64,000 nucleotides of DNA from Azoarcus sp. DN11 (GTDB taxonomy: Bacteria; Pseudomonadota; Gammaproteobacteria; Burkholderiales; Rhodocyclaceae): NCBI RefSeq assembly GCF_003628555.1, contig NZ_CP021731.1, positions 2,108,001-2,172,000 on the forward strand. The letters are read 5' to 3'. The notes below the pieces were generated by a model that was not told where the DNA came from, ran no database searches, and saw only the letters and a program-made list of their open reading frames with translations. The translations under genes were made by a program, and so were the position numbers. This document shows, one piece after another, positions 1 to 9,043 of this stretch. How positions within the stretch are numbered: the first letter of the stretch is position 1; each line of letters begins with the position of its first letter.

Positions 1-840
1 GTCGATCTCGCGATCCAGTACAAGCTGCGTGCGGTGAGCTACGGGCGCGGACCGGACAAGAAGACCATCGCGCGCTTCAAGCAGGCCGGCGTGCTGTGCA
101 TCCCGACCGTGGGCGCGCTCAAGCATGCGGTGAAGGCAGTCGAACTCGGCGCCGACATGATCACGATCCAGGGCGGCGAGGGCGGTGGCCATACCGGCGG
201 CGTGCCGACGACGATCCTGCTGCCGCAGGTGCTCGATGCGGTGAAGGTGCCGGTCATCGCGGCGGGCGGCTATTCGACCGGACGCGGGTTGGCCGCGGCG
301 CTCGCGGCGGGCGCCGCGGGCATCGCGATGGGCACGCGCTTCCTGATGACCACCGATGCGCCAACCCCGCGCGCGACGCTGCAGCGCTACGTCGCGGTGG
401 ACGACCCGCAGAAGATCCGCGTGACGCTCGCCGTCGACGGCATGCGCCACCGCATGATCGACAACCCCTTCATCCGCCGCCTCGAAGCGGCGGGCCCGCT
501 GGGGCGCCTCGCAATCGCGCTGAAGAGTGCGTGGGCGTGGAAGGCGCAAACCGGCATGAGCGTGGGCCACATGCTGGGCGTGCTGCGCCAGGCGATCAAG
601 GAAGACGCCGGCGCGGTGTCGCAGACCGTGATGTCCGCGAACCAGCCGGTGCTGCTGCAGCGTTCGATGGTCGAGGGGCGCCCCGACGAGGGCATCCTGC
701 CGAGCGGCCAGGTCGCCGCGGCGATCGGCGAGCTGCAGAGCAGCGAAGAGGTCATCCGCGGCATTGCCACGGAGGCCGAGGCCTGCCTCGCGCGCCTCTG
801 TGCACGGCTCGAAGCGCCGCGCGAACGCTCCACCGCCTGA
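1..840 (+). CDS. ipdC: IpdC-like nitronate-monooxygenase-family flavoprotein (5' end outside window)
   Basis: The frame is open from base 1, so the gene begins upstream of the window and only its C-terminal about 280 codons are present. The product has the FMN TIM-barrel signatures of the 2-nitropropane dioxygenase/nitronate monooxygenase family: IQGGEGGGHTGG, then PVIAAGGYSTGRGLAAALAAG and GIAMGTRFLMTTDAP. The layout, including VDGMRHR and the ILPSGQVAAAIG tail, matches what I remember of actinobacterial IpdC, a flavin enzyme of steroid ring C/D (HIP-CoA) breakdown, better than true nitronate monooxygenases. It is the first visible gene of a six-gene + strand operon with an EchA20-like crotonase, two acyl-CoA dehydrogenases and a FadA6-like thiolase, the same functional set as the mycobacterial KstR2 regulon. 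The family is certain; the IpdC assignment is inferred from resemblance and context. Confidence 0.8.
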   Translation, partial: VDLAIQYKLRAVSYGRGPDKKTIARFKQAGVLCIPTVGALKHAVKAVELGADMITIQGGEGGGHTGGVPTTILLPQVLDAVKVPVIAAGGYSTGRGLAAALAAGAAGIAMGTRFLMTTDAPTPRATLQRYVAVDDPQKIRVTLAVDGMRHRMIDNPFIRRLEAAGPLGRLAIALKSAWAWKAQTGMSVGHMLGVLRQAIKEDAGAVSQTVMSANQPVLLQRSMVEGRPDEGILPSGQVAAAIGELQSSEEVIRGIATEAEACLARLCARLEAPRERSTA

Positions 841-892
841 CGCACCAACAAAGAACACCCCGCATCACACAGAAGAGACTGGAGACCCCCAC

Positions 893-1645
893 GTGACGAA
901 CGCAATCCACATCCGGCTCGACGCCGGCATCGCCGAACTGGTGATCGACAAGCCGCCGGTCAACGCACTCGACAGCAGCGAATGGTTCGCGCTCGCGCGC
1001 ACCATCGACGAACTCGGTGCCAACCCGGACGTGCGGGTCATCGTGATCCGTGCCGAGGGTCGCGGCTTCTGCGCCGGCGTCGACATCAAGGAGCTCGACG
1101 CCCACCCGGAGCGCATCGTTGCCGTGAATGCCGGCAACTACGCGACCTTCAAGGCCGTGCATCGCTGTGCGGTGCCGGTGATCGCGGCGGTGCACGGCTT
1201 CGTTCTCGGCGGCGGCATCGGCATCACGGGGGCGGCCGACATCGTCGTCGCGTCCGAGTGCGCGACCTTCGCCCTGCCCGAGGTCGACCGCGGCGCGATG
1301 GGCGGTGGCGCGCACCTGCAGCGCCTCTTCCCGGTGCAGAAGGTGCGCTACCTGTTCTTCACCGGCGAGAAGATCGGCGCGCGTGACGCCGAGCGCTACG
1401 GCTTTATCGAGCGCGTCGTGCCGCACAGCGAGTTGCGCGAGACGGCGCTGGGCATCGCCGCGAAGATCGCCGCGAAGAGCCCCGCGATGATCCGCATCGC
1501 CAAGGAAGCGCTCAACGGCATCGAGGACGGCAACCTCGAGGACAAGTACCGCTGGGAGCAGGGCTTCACGCTGCAGGCCTACACCAGCCCGGATTCGGCC
1601 GAAACGCGCCGGGCCTTCGTCGAAAAACGCGACGCGAAATTCTGA
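893..1645 (+). CDS. echA20: EchA20-like crotonase-fold CoA ring hydrolase
   Basis: A 250-residue crotonase. GTG at 893 is chosen because GGAG lies 8 nt upstream (881-884) and crotonase homology begins at once; an in-frame start further upstream would add an unrelated N-terminus. Oxyanion-hole segments are GRGFCAGVDIKEL (57-69) and GFVLGGGIG (102-110). Glu130 (LPEV) matches the first catalytic Glu of enoyl-CoA hydratase, but the second Glu position appears to be Tyr153 (VRYLFFTG). The conserved runs RAEGRGF, CAVPVIAAV and YRWEQGF closely resemble my recollection of mycobacterial EchA20, which opens steroid ring D rather than hydrating a double bond. It follows the ipdC-like gene by 52 nt and precedes an acyl-CoA dehydrogenase by 11 nt, so it is in the same operon. 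A generic enoyl-CoA hydratase is the alternative. Confidence 0.85.
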   Translation: MTNAIHIRLDAGIAELVIDKPPVNALDSSEWFALARTIDELGANPDVRVIVIRAEGRGFCAGVDIKELDAHPERIVAVNAGNYATFKAVHRCAVPVIAAVHGFVLGGGIGITGAADIVVASECATFALPEVDRGAMGGGAHLQRLFPVQKVRYLFFTGEKIGARDAERYGFIERVVPHSELRETALGIAAKIAAKSPAMIRIAKEALNGIEDGNLEDKYRWEQGFTLQAYTSPDSAETRRAFVEKRDAKF

Positions 1646-1656
1646 AGGGGGACACC

Positions 1657-2823
1657 ATGGAGCTTGCGTTTACGCCCAGACAGCGCGCCTTCCGCGCGGA
1701 GGTCCGCGCCTGGCTCGCCGACAACGTGCCGCGCACGCCGCTCGCGAGCTACGACACGCGCGAAGGCTTCGAGCAGCACCGCGAATGGGAACGGCGCCTG
1801 TTCGATGCGCGCCTGTCGATGGTGATGTGGCCCGAGGCGCTCGGCGGCCGCGGCTGCGACCTCATCGAGTGGCTGATCTTCGAGGAGGAGTATTACGCCT
1901 CGGGCGCGCCGCTGCGCGTGAACCAGAACGGCCAGCTGCTGCTCGGGCCGACGCTGATGGAGTTCGGCACCGAGGCGCAGAAGCAGCGCTTCCTGCCGCG
2001 CATGGCGTCTAGCGAGGACATGTGGGCGCAGGGCTGGTCGGAGCCGAACGCCGGCTCCGACATGGCGGCGATCACCAGCAAGGCTATCCGGGAGGGCGAT
2101 CATTACGTCCTCAACGGCCAGAAGACCTGGTCGACGCGCGCCATCTACGCCGACTGGCTGTTCGGGCTGTTCCGCAGCGACCCGGCCTCCAGCCGCCATC
2201 ACGGTCTCAGCTTCCTGACCGTGCCGCTCGATTCTCCCGGCGTGACGATCCGCCCGATCCGCGCGCTGAACGGCAAGGAAGCCTTCGCCGAGATCTTCTT
2301 CGACGACGTGCGCGTGCCGGTCGAGAACCGCATCGGCGACGAAGGCAAGGGCTGGCACGTCGCGATGGCCACCGCCGGCTTCGAGCGCGGCCTGCTGCTG
2401 CGCTCGCCGGGACGCTTCCAGCACACCACGCGCCGGCTCGTCGCGCTGTACCAGGCGCACCGCGAGGTGGCCGACCGCGACCCGGCGATCCGCGACGCCG
2501 TGTGCGAATCGTGGATGGGCGCCGAAGCCTACGCGCTGTCCGCGTATCACACGGTCGGACGGCTTGCGAAGGGTGCGCGCATCGGCGACGAGGCGAGCAC
2601 CAACAAGATCGTGTGGTCCGAGCTCGACCTCAAGATGCACGAGACGGCGATGCGCATCCTCGGCGCGCGCGGCGAACTCGTCGCCGAGGCGCCGGAGGCC
2701 GAGGACGGGGCGAGCTGGCTCGAAGGCTTCCTGTTCGCGCAGGCCGGCCCGATCTACGCCGGCACCAACGAGATCCAGCGCAACATCATCGCCGAGCGCA
2801 TGCTCGGCCTGCCCAAATCCTGA
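1657..2823 (+). CDS. Acyl-CoA dehydrogenase (FadE30-like)
   Basis: A 388-residue FAD acyl-CoA dehydrogenase, ATG after a GGGG-rich ribosome site. It shows N-terminal helices, the beta-domain segment WAQGWSEPNAGSDMA and the C-terminal IYAGTNEIQRNIIAERML. At the MCAD-type catalytic position (YEGT) there is Ala, so the base is more likely the Glu of AGFERGLLL, where isovaleryl- and long-chain dehydrogenases carry theirs. It is directly followed by a second, shorter dehydrogenase; such pairs in steroid degraders form alpha2beta2 heterotetramers acting on ring or side-chain CoA esters. Electrons would pass to the ETF at 15535-17255 and then ETF-QO at 19536. FadE30 (first dehydrogenation of HIP-CoA) is the likely counterpart by context, not proven. 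Confidence 0.88.
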   Translation: MELAFTPRQRAFRAEVRAWLADNVPRTPLASYDTREGFEQHREWERRLFDARLSMVMWPEALGGRGCDLIEWLIFEEEYYASGAPLRVNQNGQLLLGPTLMEFGTEAQKQRFLPRMASSEDMWAQGWSEPNAGSDMAAITSKAIREGDHYVLNGQKTWSTRAIYADWLFGLFRSDPASSRHHGLSFLTVPLDSPGVTIRPIRALNGKEAFAEIFFDDVRVPVENRIGDEGKGWHVAMATAGFERGLLLRSPGRFQHTTRRLVALYQAHREVADRDPAIRDAVCESWMGAEAYALSAYHTVGRLAKGARIGDEASTNKIVWSELDLKMHETAMRILGARGELVAEAPEAEDGASWLEGFLFAQAGPIYAGTNEIQRNIIAERMLGLPKS

Positions 2824-2833
2824 GGGGGCCGTC

Positions 2834-3892
2834 ATGGACTTCACCTTTACCGACGACCAGCTCGCGTTCCGCGAAGCCGTGAGCCGCTTCCTGATGACGG
2901 AAGCCGCGCCCGAGATGCTGCGCGAGATCTGGGACACCGATGTCGGCCGCTCGCCCGACCTGCGCCACAAGATCGCCGAGCAGGGCCTCACCGCGCTGTC
3001 GGTGCCGGAGTCCCTGGGCGGGCTCGGCATGGACGACGTCGCGTGGTCGCTGATGACGCAGGAGCTGGGCTACTACGCGATTCCCGACTCGCTCGCCGAC
3101 ACCGCCTACGTCGCCGCCGGCCTGATCGCGGCCTTGCCGGAAACGGTCGCGAAGCGCGAGGAACGACTGTGCGCGATCGCCGACGGCAGCATCCGCATCG
3201 CCGTCGGCCATCCGGTCAATCCTTTCGTCGCCGACGCCCAGCCTGCGGACCTGCTGCTGCTCGCGCACGGCGACGAGGTGCATGCGGTGCCGCGCGCGCT
3301 GGTCGACGTGATCGCCAATCCGAGCGTCGACCACTCGCGCCGCCTGGGGCGCGTCGTGTGGGAGCCCAATTCGGCGACCCGCGTCGCGGCCGGGGAGGCC
3401 GGCCGCGCGCTGTGGGCCGCGACGCTGGAGCGCGGCGTGCTGTCGGCCGCGGGCCAGCTGCTCGGGCTTGCGCAGCGCATGCTGGATCTGTCGGTGGATT
3501 ACACCGCGCAGCGCAAGCAGTTCGGCAAACCGATCGGCAGCTTCCAGGCCGTGAAGCACCACCTCGCCGACGTGGCGACGCGCATCGAATTCGCCAAACC
3601 GGTGCTGTACCGCGCCGCGCATGCGCTCGCGCACGGCGAGGCGGGGGTGGCGGTGCGCGTGTCGCACGCCAAGCTCGCGTGCGGCGAAGCGGCGTGGCTC
3701 GCCGCGCGCCACGGCATCCAGGTGCATGGCGCGATGGGTTACACCTGGGAAGTCGATCTGCAGATGTTCATGAAACGCGCCTGGGCGCTGGATGCGTCGT
3801 GGGGCGACCGCGGCTTCCACAAGACGCGCGTCGCGGGCTTCGTGCTCGGCGACGCCGCGGCGCTCGGCCCCGGGCGCACCTTCGAGGAATAA
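2834..3892 (+). CDS. Acyl-CoA dehydrogenase, partner subunit type
   Basis: A 352-residue dehydrogenase starting at ATG 2834 (GAGGGGG just upstream), 10 nt after the previous gene. The N-terminal half is divergent and short and lacks the clear beta-domain WxTEP-type signature of its neighbour. The C-terminal half is typical: DYTAQRKQFGKPIGSFQAVKH, then the HGAMGYTWEVDLQMFMKRAW segment that helps bind FAD. This asymmetry suits the second subunit of a heteromeric acyl-CoA dehydrogenase with the gene at 1657. Three nucleotides separate it from the thiolase, so translation is probably coupled. Substrate is unknown from sequence; context suggests a late intermediate of polycyclic ring breakdown (compare FadE31-33). 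Confidence 0.85.
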   Translation: MDFTFTDDQLAFREAVSRFLMTEAAPEMLREIWDTDVGRSPDLRHKIAEQGLTALSVPESLGGLGMDDVAWSLMTQELGYYAIPDSLADTAYVAAGLIAALPETVAKREERLCAIADGSIRIAVGHPVNPFVADAQPADLLLLAHGDEVHAVPRALVDVIANPSVDHSRRLGRVVWEPNSATRVAAGEAGRALWAATLERGVLSAAGQLLGLAQRMLDLSVDYTAQRKQFGKPIGSFQAVKHHLADVATRIEFAKPVLYRAAHALAHGEAGVAVRVSHAKLACGEAAWLAARHGIQVHGAMGYTWEVDLQMFMKRAWALDASWGDRGFHKTRVAGFVLGDAAALGPGRTFEE

Positions 3893-3895
3893 GGA

Positions 3896-5050
3896 ATGGC
3901 TGAAGCCTATATCGTCGACGCCCTGCGCAGCCCGACCGGCAGGCGCAAGGGCGGTCTCTCCCACGTGCATGCGGTCGACCTCGGCGCGCATGTCCTGAAG
4001 GCGCTCGTCGAGCGCAACGCGATTCCCGCCGAGGAATACGACGACGTGATCTTCGGCTGCGTCGACACCATCGGCTCGCAGGCGGGCGACATCGCGCGCA
4101 CGAGCTGGCTCGCGGCGGGCCTGCCGCTCAACGTGCCGGGCACGACCGTCGACCGCCAGTGCGGCTCGTCGCAGCAGGCGCTGCATTTCGCCGCGCAGGC
4201 GGTCATGAGCGGCACGCAGGACGTCGTCGCCGTCGGCGGCGTGCAGACGATGACGCAGATCCCGATCTCGTCGGCAATGCTCGCCGGCCAGCCGCTCGGC
4301 TTCCCCGATCCGTTCTCCGGCAGCCGCGGCTGGAAAGCGCGCTTCGGCGAGCAGCCGGTGAACCAGTTCTACGCCGCGCAGCGCATCGCCGACCACTGGC
4401 ACATTAGCCGCGCGCAGATGGAGGAATTCGCGCTCGAAAGCCACCGCCGCGCCCGTGCCGCGATCGCCGAAGGCCGCTTCGCGCGCGAGATCGTGCCGCT
4501 GGAGGGCGTCGAGCACGACGAGACGCCGCGCGACACGACGCTCGCGAAGATGGCCGAACTGGAACCGGTCGGGCCCGAGTTCCCCGCGATCACCGCCGCC
4601 GTGTCGAGCCAGACCTGCGACGCCTCGGCGGCCCTGCTGGTAGTGTCGGAAGCGGCGTTGAAGCGCTACGGCCTGACCCCGCGCGCGCGCATCCACCACC
4701 TCAGCGTGCTCGGCGACGACCCGATCTGGCACCTCACCGCGCCGATTCCCGCGACGCGCGCGGCGCTGAAGAAGGCCGGCATGACGATCGGCGACATCGA
4801 CCGCGTCGAGATCAACGAAGCCTTCGCGTCGGTGGTGATGGCCTGGGCGAAGGAGACCGGCTACGACCCGGCCCGCACCAACGCCAACGGCGGCGCCATC
4901 GCCCTGGGCCATCCGCTCGGCGCCACCGGCGCGCGGCTGATGACCACGCTGCTGCACGAACTGGAACGCAGCGGCGGCCGCTTCGGGCTGCAGACGATGT
5001 GCGAAGGCGGTGGCCAGGCCAATGTGACGATCATCGAGGTATTGAAATGA
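3896..5050 (+). CDS. fadA6: Thiolase, FadA6-like acetyl-CoA acyltransferase
   Basis: A 384-residue thiolase of usual length. The nucleophile is Cys89 in [13 protein letters not shown]; the second active-site pair is His339 ([10 protein letters not shown]) and Cys369 ([10 protein letters not shown]), all conserved. [13 protein letters not shown] is the NEAF motif. The protein resembles mycobacterial FadA6, which cleaves a beta-ketoacyl-CoA made after steroid rings C and D are opened; conserved features I recall are GCVD.IG.QAG.IAR.SWLAAG and QTMCEGGG. It would release acetyl-CoA from a ring-opened keto ester. Its stop overlaps the start of the next gene (ATGA), so the two are translationally coupled. 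Confidence 0.88.
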   Translation: MAEAYIVDALRSPTGRRKGGLSHVHAVDLGAHVLKALVERNAIPAEEYDDVIFGCVDTIGSQAGDIARTSWLAAGLPLNVPGTTVDRQCGSSQQALHFAAQAVMSGTQDVVAVGGVQTMTQIPISSAMLAGQPLGFPDPFSGSRGWKARFGEQPVNQFYAAQRIADHWHISRAQMEEFALESHRRARAAIAEGRFAREIVPLEGVEHDETPRDTTLAKMAELEPVGPEFPAITAAVSSQTCDASAALLVVSEAALKRYGLTPRARIHHLSVLGDDPIWHLTAPIPATRAALKKAGMTIGDIDRVEINEAFASVVMAWAKETGYDPARTNANGGAIALGHPLGATGARLMTTLLHELERSGGRFGLQTMCEGGGQANVTIIEVLK

Positions 5051-5931
5051 CAAAGGGTATCTGTGACGGGCGCACCGTGATCATCACCGGCGCCGGCGGC
5101 GGCCTCGGGCGCGCCTATGCGCTGGCCTTCGCGGCCGAGGGCGCGAACGTGGTGGTCAACGACATCCGCAACGAGGCCGCCGTGGCCGTTGCGAGCGAAA
5201 TCCGCGAAGGCGGCGGCAAGGCCATTGCCGATTCGAACGACATCACGCGCCTCGAATCCGCGCAGCGCATCGTCGATGCGGCGATCGAGGCCTTCGGCGA
5301 CGTGCATGTCGTCGTCAACAACGCCGGCATCCTGCGCGACCGCATGTTCGTGAGCCTCGGCGAGGAGGATTGGGACGAGGTGATGCGCGTGCATCTGAAA
5401 GGCCATTTCTGCCTCGCCAACATCCTCGGCCGCCGCTGGCGCGACCAGGCCAAGGCCGGCCAGACGGTCGACGCGCGCATCATCAATACCAGCTCGGGTG
5501 CGGGACTGCAGGGCTCGATCGGGCAGTCGAACTACTCGGCGGCGAAAGGCGGCATCGCCTCGCTGACGCTGGTGCAGGCGGCCGAACTGGCACGCTACGG
5601 CGTCACCGCCAATGCGCTGGCGCCGTCGGCGCGCACGTCGATGACCGAGAGTGCGATGGCGGCGGTAGTGAAGAAGCCCGAGGACGGCAGCTTCGACCTG
5701 TGGGCCGCGGAAAACGTCGCGCCGCTCGTGGTGTGGCTCGGCAGCCCACTGTCGCGCCACGTCAGCGGCCAGGTCTTCGAGGCCCAGGGCGGGCGCATCT
5801 CGCTGTGCGACGGCTGGTGCACCGGCGTGACGCGCGACAAGGGCGCGCGCTGGGAGCCCGCCGAAGTCGGCGCCGCGGTCGACGCGATCCTCGCCGAGGC
5901 GGTGCCGGCGCAGAAGGTGTGGGGGAGCTGA
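5047..5931 (+). CDS. SDR family oxidoreductase (HSD17B4-like hydroxyacyl-CoA dehydrogenase)
   Basis: A 294-residue short-chain dehydrogenase. Start ATG 5047 overlaps the thiolase stop. Cofactor motif TGAGGGLG is at residues 14-21, followed by NNAG; the catalytic region has TSSGAG and YSAAK. The length, the extra C-terminal segment beyond the Rossmann fold, and LRDRMFVSLGEEDWDEV resemble the dehydrogenase domain of peroxisomal multifunctional enzyme 2 and the SDRs of steroid regulons. It would oxidise a hydroxyacyl-CoA or steroid-type alcohol with NAD(P). Last gene of the operon; a hairpin terminator follows. Confidence 0.85.
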   Translation: MTKGICDGRTVIITGAGGGLGRAYALAFAAEGANVVVNDIRNEAAVAVASEIREGGGKAIADSNDITRLESAQRIVDAAIEAFGDVHVVVNNAGILRDRMFVSLGEEDWDEVMRVHLKGHFCLANILGRRWRDQAKAGQTVDARIINTSSGAGLQGSIGQSNYSAAKGGIASLTLVQAAELARYGVTANALAPSARTSMTESAMAAVVKKPEDGSFDLWAAENVAPLVVWLGSPLSRHVSGQVFEAQGGRISLCDGWCTGVTRDKGARWEPAEVGAAVDAILAEAVPAQKVWGS

Positions 5932-5983
5932 AAGAGCGCCTCGAACACGGCATGCCAGCCGTGCCGCACGAGCTCGCACGAAG

Positions 5984-6007
5984 ACGCCCTGCTTGCAGGG
6001 CGTTTTT
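5984..6007. terminator. Rho-independent terminator between convergent genes
   Basis: ACGCCCTG / CAGGGCGT stem with a CTTG loop, directly followed by TTTTT on the + strand. It lies 52 nt after the SDR stop and 15 nt before the end of the convergent ligase gene, so it mainly ends the + strand operon. Confidence 0.85.
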
Positions 6008-6021
6008 CCGATAAAGGCTGC

Positions 6022-7737
6022 TCAGCTCGCCTGGGCGCCGGACTCTGCGAGCGAGCTCCCGTATACCCGCTTGAGCTCCATCTTCAGCAGCTTCCCGGCC
6101 GGATTCCTCGGCAGGGCCTCGCTGCGCACATGCACCACCACCGGCACCTTGTAGGCGGCGAGCCGCGCCGCGACGTGTGCGCGCAGCGCGTCGGACGTGA
6201 CCGTGCCGGGAGCGTCCACGACGACAGCCGCGGCGACGGCCTCGCCGGAATTCTCGTCCGGCAGCGCGAACACCGCCGCCTCGATGACCGACGGGTGCTC
6301 CAGCAGGCAGGATTCGACTTCGGCCGCGGCGATCTTCTCGCCGCTGCGGTTGATCACGTCCTTGATGCGGTCGACGACGAACAGGAAGCCCTCGTCGTCC
6401 AGGTAACCGACGTCGCCGGTGTGGAACCAGCCGTCGACCAGCGCGTCGCGCGTCGCTTCCGCGTTGCGCCAGTAGCCCTGCATCACGGTGACGCCGCGCA
6501 GGCAGATCTCGCCCGCTTCGCCCGCCAGGAGCGCGCCGCCGTCCGGGCCGGCGATGCGGACCTCGATGATGGGCGAGACGATGCCGGAGCTGCGGGATTG
6601 GTATTTGAACAGCTCGCCCGAGCCCGCGGCCCCGACGCCGTTGGTTTCCGTCAGCCCGAAGCCGATGCCGGACAAGCCGTTCGGGCGGGCCGCGAACACG
6701 CTGCGAATCAGCGGTTGCGGCAGGCCGGCGCCGCCGAAGCCGAGCCCGCCGAGGCTGCCGGTGATCGCCGGGTCGTCGAAGCCCGGCGCCGCGAGCAGTT
6801 GCGCGACCATCGACGGCGCGCCGTTGAACTGCGTGATCTGCTCGTCGCGAATCAGGGCCAGCGCCTGCGCGGGATCCCAGCGGTGCATGAACACCAGGCG
6901 GCGGCCGTTGCGCAGGGCCGACAGGAGCTGCGCGTGCAGGCCGCTGACATGGAACAGCGGCACCGCGGTGAGCGTCGTCGGTGCGAGGCCGCTTTGCATG
7001 ATCGCGGCAACGGCCAGCGGGGACGTCATCGCCGAGATCGCGCCGATGTAGTCGATGTTGAAGAGCGCCTGACACACCGCGCGCTGCGAGGACAACACGC
7101 CCTTCGCCTGGCTTGTGGCGCCGGAGGTGAACAGGATCAGGGCGGGGTCGTCCGGACCGAGTGCGGGCCGCGGAAAGGCTTCCGCCGGGCCGCACGCCAT
7201 CGCCTGGTAGCTCGATACGCCTTGTGGCGCCGTGCCGCCGACGAGCGCGATGCGGCAGCCGGGCACTCCGGTATCGCCTTCGAGGCGTTCCAGGCGTTCG
7301 GGATCGCAGAACAGCCATGCCGGTTCGACGTCTGCAAGGGCTGCACGCAGCTCGCCGCGCAGGCCGAAGCTGTTCAGTGGCGCCGGAACGGCGCCCAGCA
7401 GCGCGGCGGCGGCAAAGGCGACGGCCCACTCGGGACGGTTGCGCATCGCGATCGCCACCCGGTCGCCGCGTTTCAGCCCCTGCCGGAGGAGCGCGGCGGC
7501 GACCGCGTCGACTTCGGCGAAGAAGCGCGCGAAAGTCCAGCGCTCGTCCCGATAGACGACGAAGAGCTTGTCGCCATGCACGCGGCCGGCGTCGATCAGG
7601 GCGGGGAGATCCGGAAACGCATTGCGGTAGCGCTTCACCGGCCGCCCGTCGATTTCGGTTTCAACCAGTTCGAACGGTGCGCCGGGCGCCAGCAGTTGTG
7701 CGCGGGCAGCCGCCAGTGCATCGATGATGTTCGTCAT
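6022..7737 (-). CDS. AMP-forming acyl-CoA ligase
   Basis: A 571-residue ANL-superfamily enzyme that would activate a carboxylic acid to its CoA thioester with ATP. The P-loop-like A3 motif is LILFTSGATSQAKG; A5 is GFGLTETNG; A7-A8 runs HTGDVGYLDDEGFLFVVDR then IKDVINRSGEKI; the C-terminal catalytic Lys is in PAGKLLKMEL. GGAGGG precedes the ATG by a few bases. It is the second gene of a two-gene - strand operon behind a metallo-beta-lactamase-fold protein (15 nt gap), divergent from the Rieske gene. In this context the substrate could be a steroid-derived acid (as for FadD3 or FadD17/19), but nothing in the sequence fixes it. Confidence 0.88.
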   Translation of the reverse strand: MTNIIDALAAARAQLLAPGAPFELVETEIDGRPVKRYRNAFPDLPALIDAGRVHGDKLFVVYRDERWTFARFFAEVDAVAAALLRQGLKRGDRVAIAMRNRPEWAVAFAAAALLGAVPAPLNSFGLRGELRAALADVEPAWLFCDPERLERLEGDTGVPGCRIALVGGTAPQGVSSYQAMACGPAEAFPRPALGPDDPALILFTSGATSQAKGVLSSQRAVCQALFNIDYIGAISAMTSPLAVAAIMQSGLAPTTLTAVPLFHVSGLHAQLLSALRNGRRLVFMHRWDPAQALALIRDEQITQFNGAPSMVAQLLAAPGFDDPAITGSLGGLGFGGAGLPQPLIRSVFAARPNGLSGIGFGLTETNGVGAAGSGELFKYQSRSSGIVSPIIEVRIAGPDGGALLAGEAGEICLRGVTVMQGYWRNAEATRDALVDGWFHTGDVGYLDDEGFLFVVDRIKDVINRSGEKIAAAEVESCLLEHPSVIEAAVFALPDENSGEAVAAAVVVDAPGTVTSDALRAHVAARLAAYKVPVVVHVRSEALPRNPAGKLLKMELKRVYGSSLAESGAQAS

Positions 7738-7752
7738 TCATCCCTCCAGTAT

Positions 7753-8835
7753 TCAATTCGCCGCGCTGAAGCGGTAGGCGCCGTCGTCGTCGAGCACGCG
7801 CCGCAGCTCGCCTTCGTAGCGCAACCACGACAGGTGCGCAATGGTCTCGCCGAGCGCCAGCATGTCGTCGGCGCCGCCGAGGATGCGCGGGAAAAGCCGC
7901 GCCATGGCCTCGAACGCGGTGCAGTTCCCGGCCTCGGCCACGATGTCGTGCAGGACGCCGAACTGGTGGCGATGGTGCTCGCGGAACTCCCGCACGCGCG
8001 CGTTGAGGCCGCGGAAGACGAGCTGGTGCGACGGCAGCACGAGCGTTTCGGGGGCGAGGCGGTCGAGGCGTTCGAGCGATTCGAGCCACAGCTTGAGCGG
8101 GTTCGCCTCCGGCTCGACGCCGGATACCAGCACGTTCGATGTGATGCGCGGCAGCAGCTGGTCCCCGGCGATCAGGATGCGGTCGGCCGCGCAGTACAGG
8201 CAGGCGTGTTCCGGCGAATGCCCCTCGCCGATGATGACGCGCCAGCTGCGCCCGCCGATGCGCAACTCGTCGCCCTCGCGCAGGCGCCGGAAGGCGTGCG
8301 GGTGGGGCGGCATGAAGGGGTCGCGCCGCAGGGCGCCGAACATCCGGTCGATGCGCGCATCGGGCATTCCGGCGCGCTGGTAGAACTGGCGCAGCGGCAC
8401 AGGCAGCGGGTCGGGCACCTGTTCGTTCAACCCCCGCATCGTGAAGAACTCGCCGTGCGTCATGAAGAGCGGGATGTCGAAACGTTCGGTGAACCACGCC
8501 GCGAGTCCGGCATGGTCGTAATGGAAGTGGGTGCAGATCAGGCCTTTCAGCGACAAGCCCTTCAGGTGGCGGGCGATGATCGTCTCCCACAGCGCCTTGG
8601 ACTTTCCGGTGTTCAGGCCGGTGTCGACCACCAGCCAGCCGTCGCCGTCCTCCAGCAGGTAGACGTTGATGTGGTCGAGCTGCATCGGCATCGGGATGCG
8701 CGCCCAGAGGATGCCGGGCGCCAGCTCGACGACTTCGCCATCGGGCGCCGGAGCGGCGAACGGATACTCGAGCGCCTCTGCCTCCTTTTCCTGTCCGGCC
8801 GACGCCGGTTCCGAAACAAGCCCGTGGTCTGGCAT
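7753..8835 (-). CDS. MBL-fold metallohydrolase
   Basis: A 360-residue metallo-beta-lactamase-fold protein. The zinc motif is THFHYDHAG (HxHxDH), followed by GEGHSPEHACLY and a GDQLLP aspartate, as in glyoxalase II/lactonase-type enzymes; a later conserved His lies in LPSHQLVF. The start has GGAG 5 nt upstream. It probably hydrolyses a thioester or lactone, or detoxifies a CoA ester, but the substrate is unknown. It shares its transcript with the acyl-CoA ligase and its divergent promoter region with the KshA-like Rieske protein, and a CATCGTCC-type operator (8958-8977) lies upstream of it. Confidence 0.82.
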   Translation of the reverse strand: MPDHGLVSEPASAGQEKEAEALEYPFAAPAPDGEVVELAPGILWARIPMPMQLDHINVYLLEDGDGWLVVDTGLNTGKSKALWETIIARHLKGLSLKGLICTHFHYDHAGLAAWFTERFDIPLFMTHGEFFTMRGLNEQVPDPLPVPLRQFYQRAGMPDARIDRMFGALRRDPFMPPHPHAFRRLREGDELRIGGRSWRVIIGEGHSPEHACLYCAADRILIAGDQLLPRITSNVLVSGVEPEANPLKLWLESLERLDRLAPETLVLPSHQLVFRGLNARVREFREHHRHQFGVLHDIVAEAGNCTAFEAMARLFPRILGGADDMLALGETIAHLSWLRYEGELRRVLDDDGAYRFSAAN

Positions 8836-8907
8836 GAATGCTCCTGTGTGCTGCGGTCGGAAAATCCCGATCGTTACTGCAATCTAGACCCGCGGGGTGC
8901 CGGGGAA

Positions 8908-8927
8908 AAACGTCCAAAAGGACGATG
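8908..8927 (+). promoter_or_regulatory. Candidate regulon operator upstream of Rieske gene
   Basis: AAACGTCC-AAAA-GGACGATG: the right half is the exact consensus half-site and faces the Rieske gene, 116 nt upstream of its ATG. The inner ten bases, CGTCC and GGACG, form a perfect inverted repeat. Confidence 0.5.
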
Positions 8928-8957
8928 CCCCCGCGGGCGCCCGAGCGCGCGGCGAAC

Positions 8958-8977
8958 CATCGTCCAAACAGATGATG
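8958..8977 (-). promoter_or_regulatory. Candidate regulon operator upstream of MBL/ligase operon
   Basis: CATCGTCC-AAAC-AGATGATG: an exact left half-site facing the - strand MBL gene, 122 nt from its start, with a 6/8 match in the other half. Together with 8908-8927 it gives each arm of this divergent region one site. Confidence 0.5.
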
Positions 8978-9043
8978 CAGGTGCTGCGGGCGAACTCGAA
9001 AATCTGGGTGAAATTCCCCACATCTCATACAGAGGAGAGCCCG

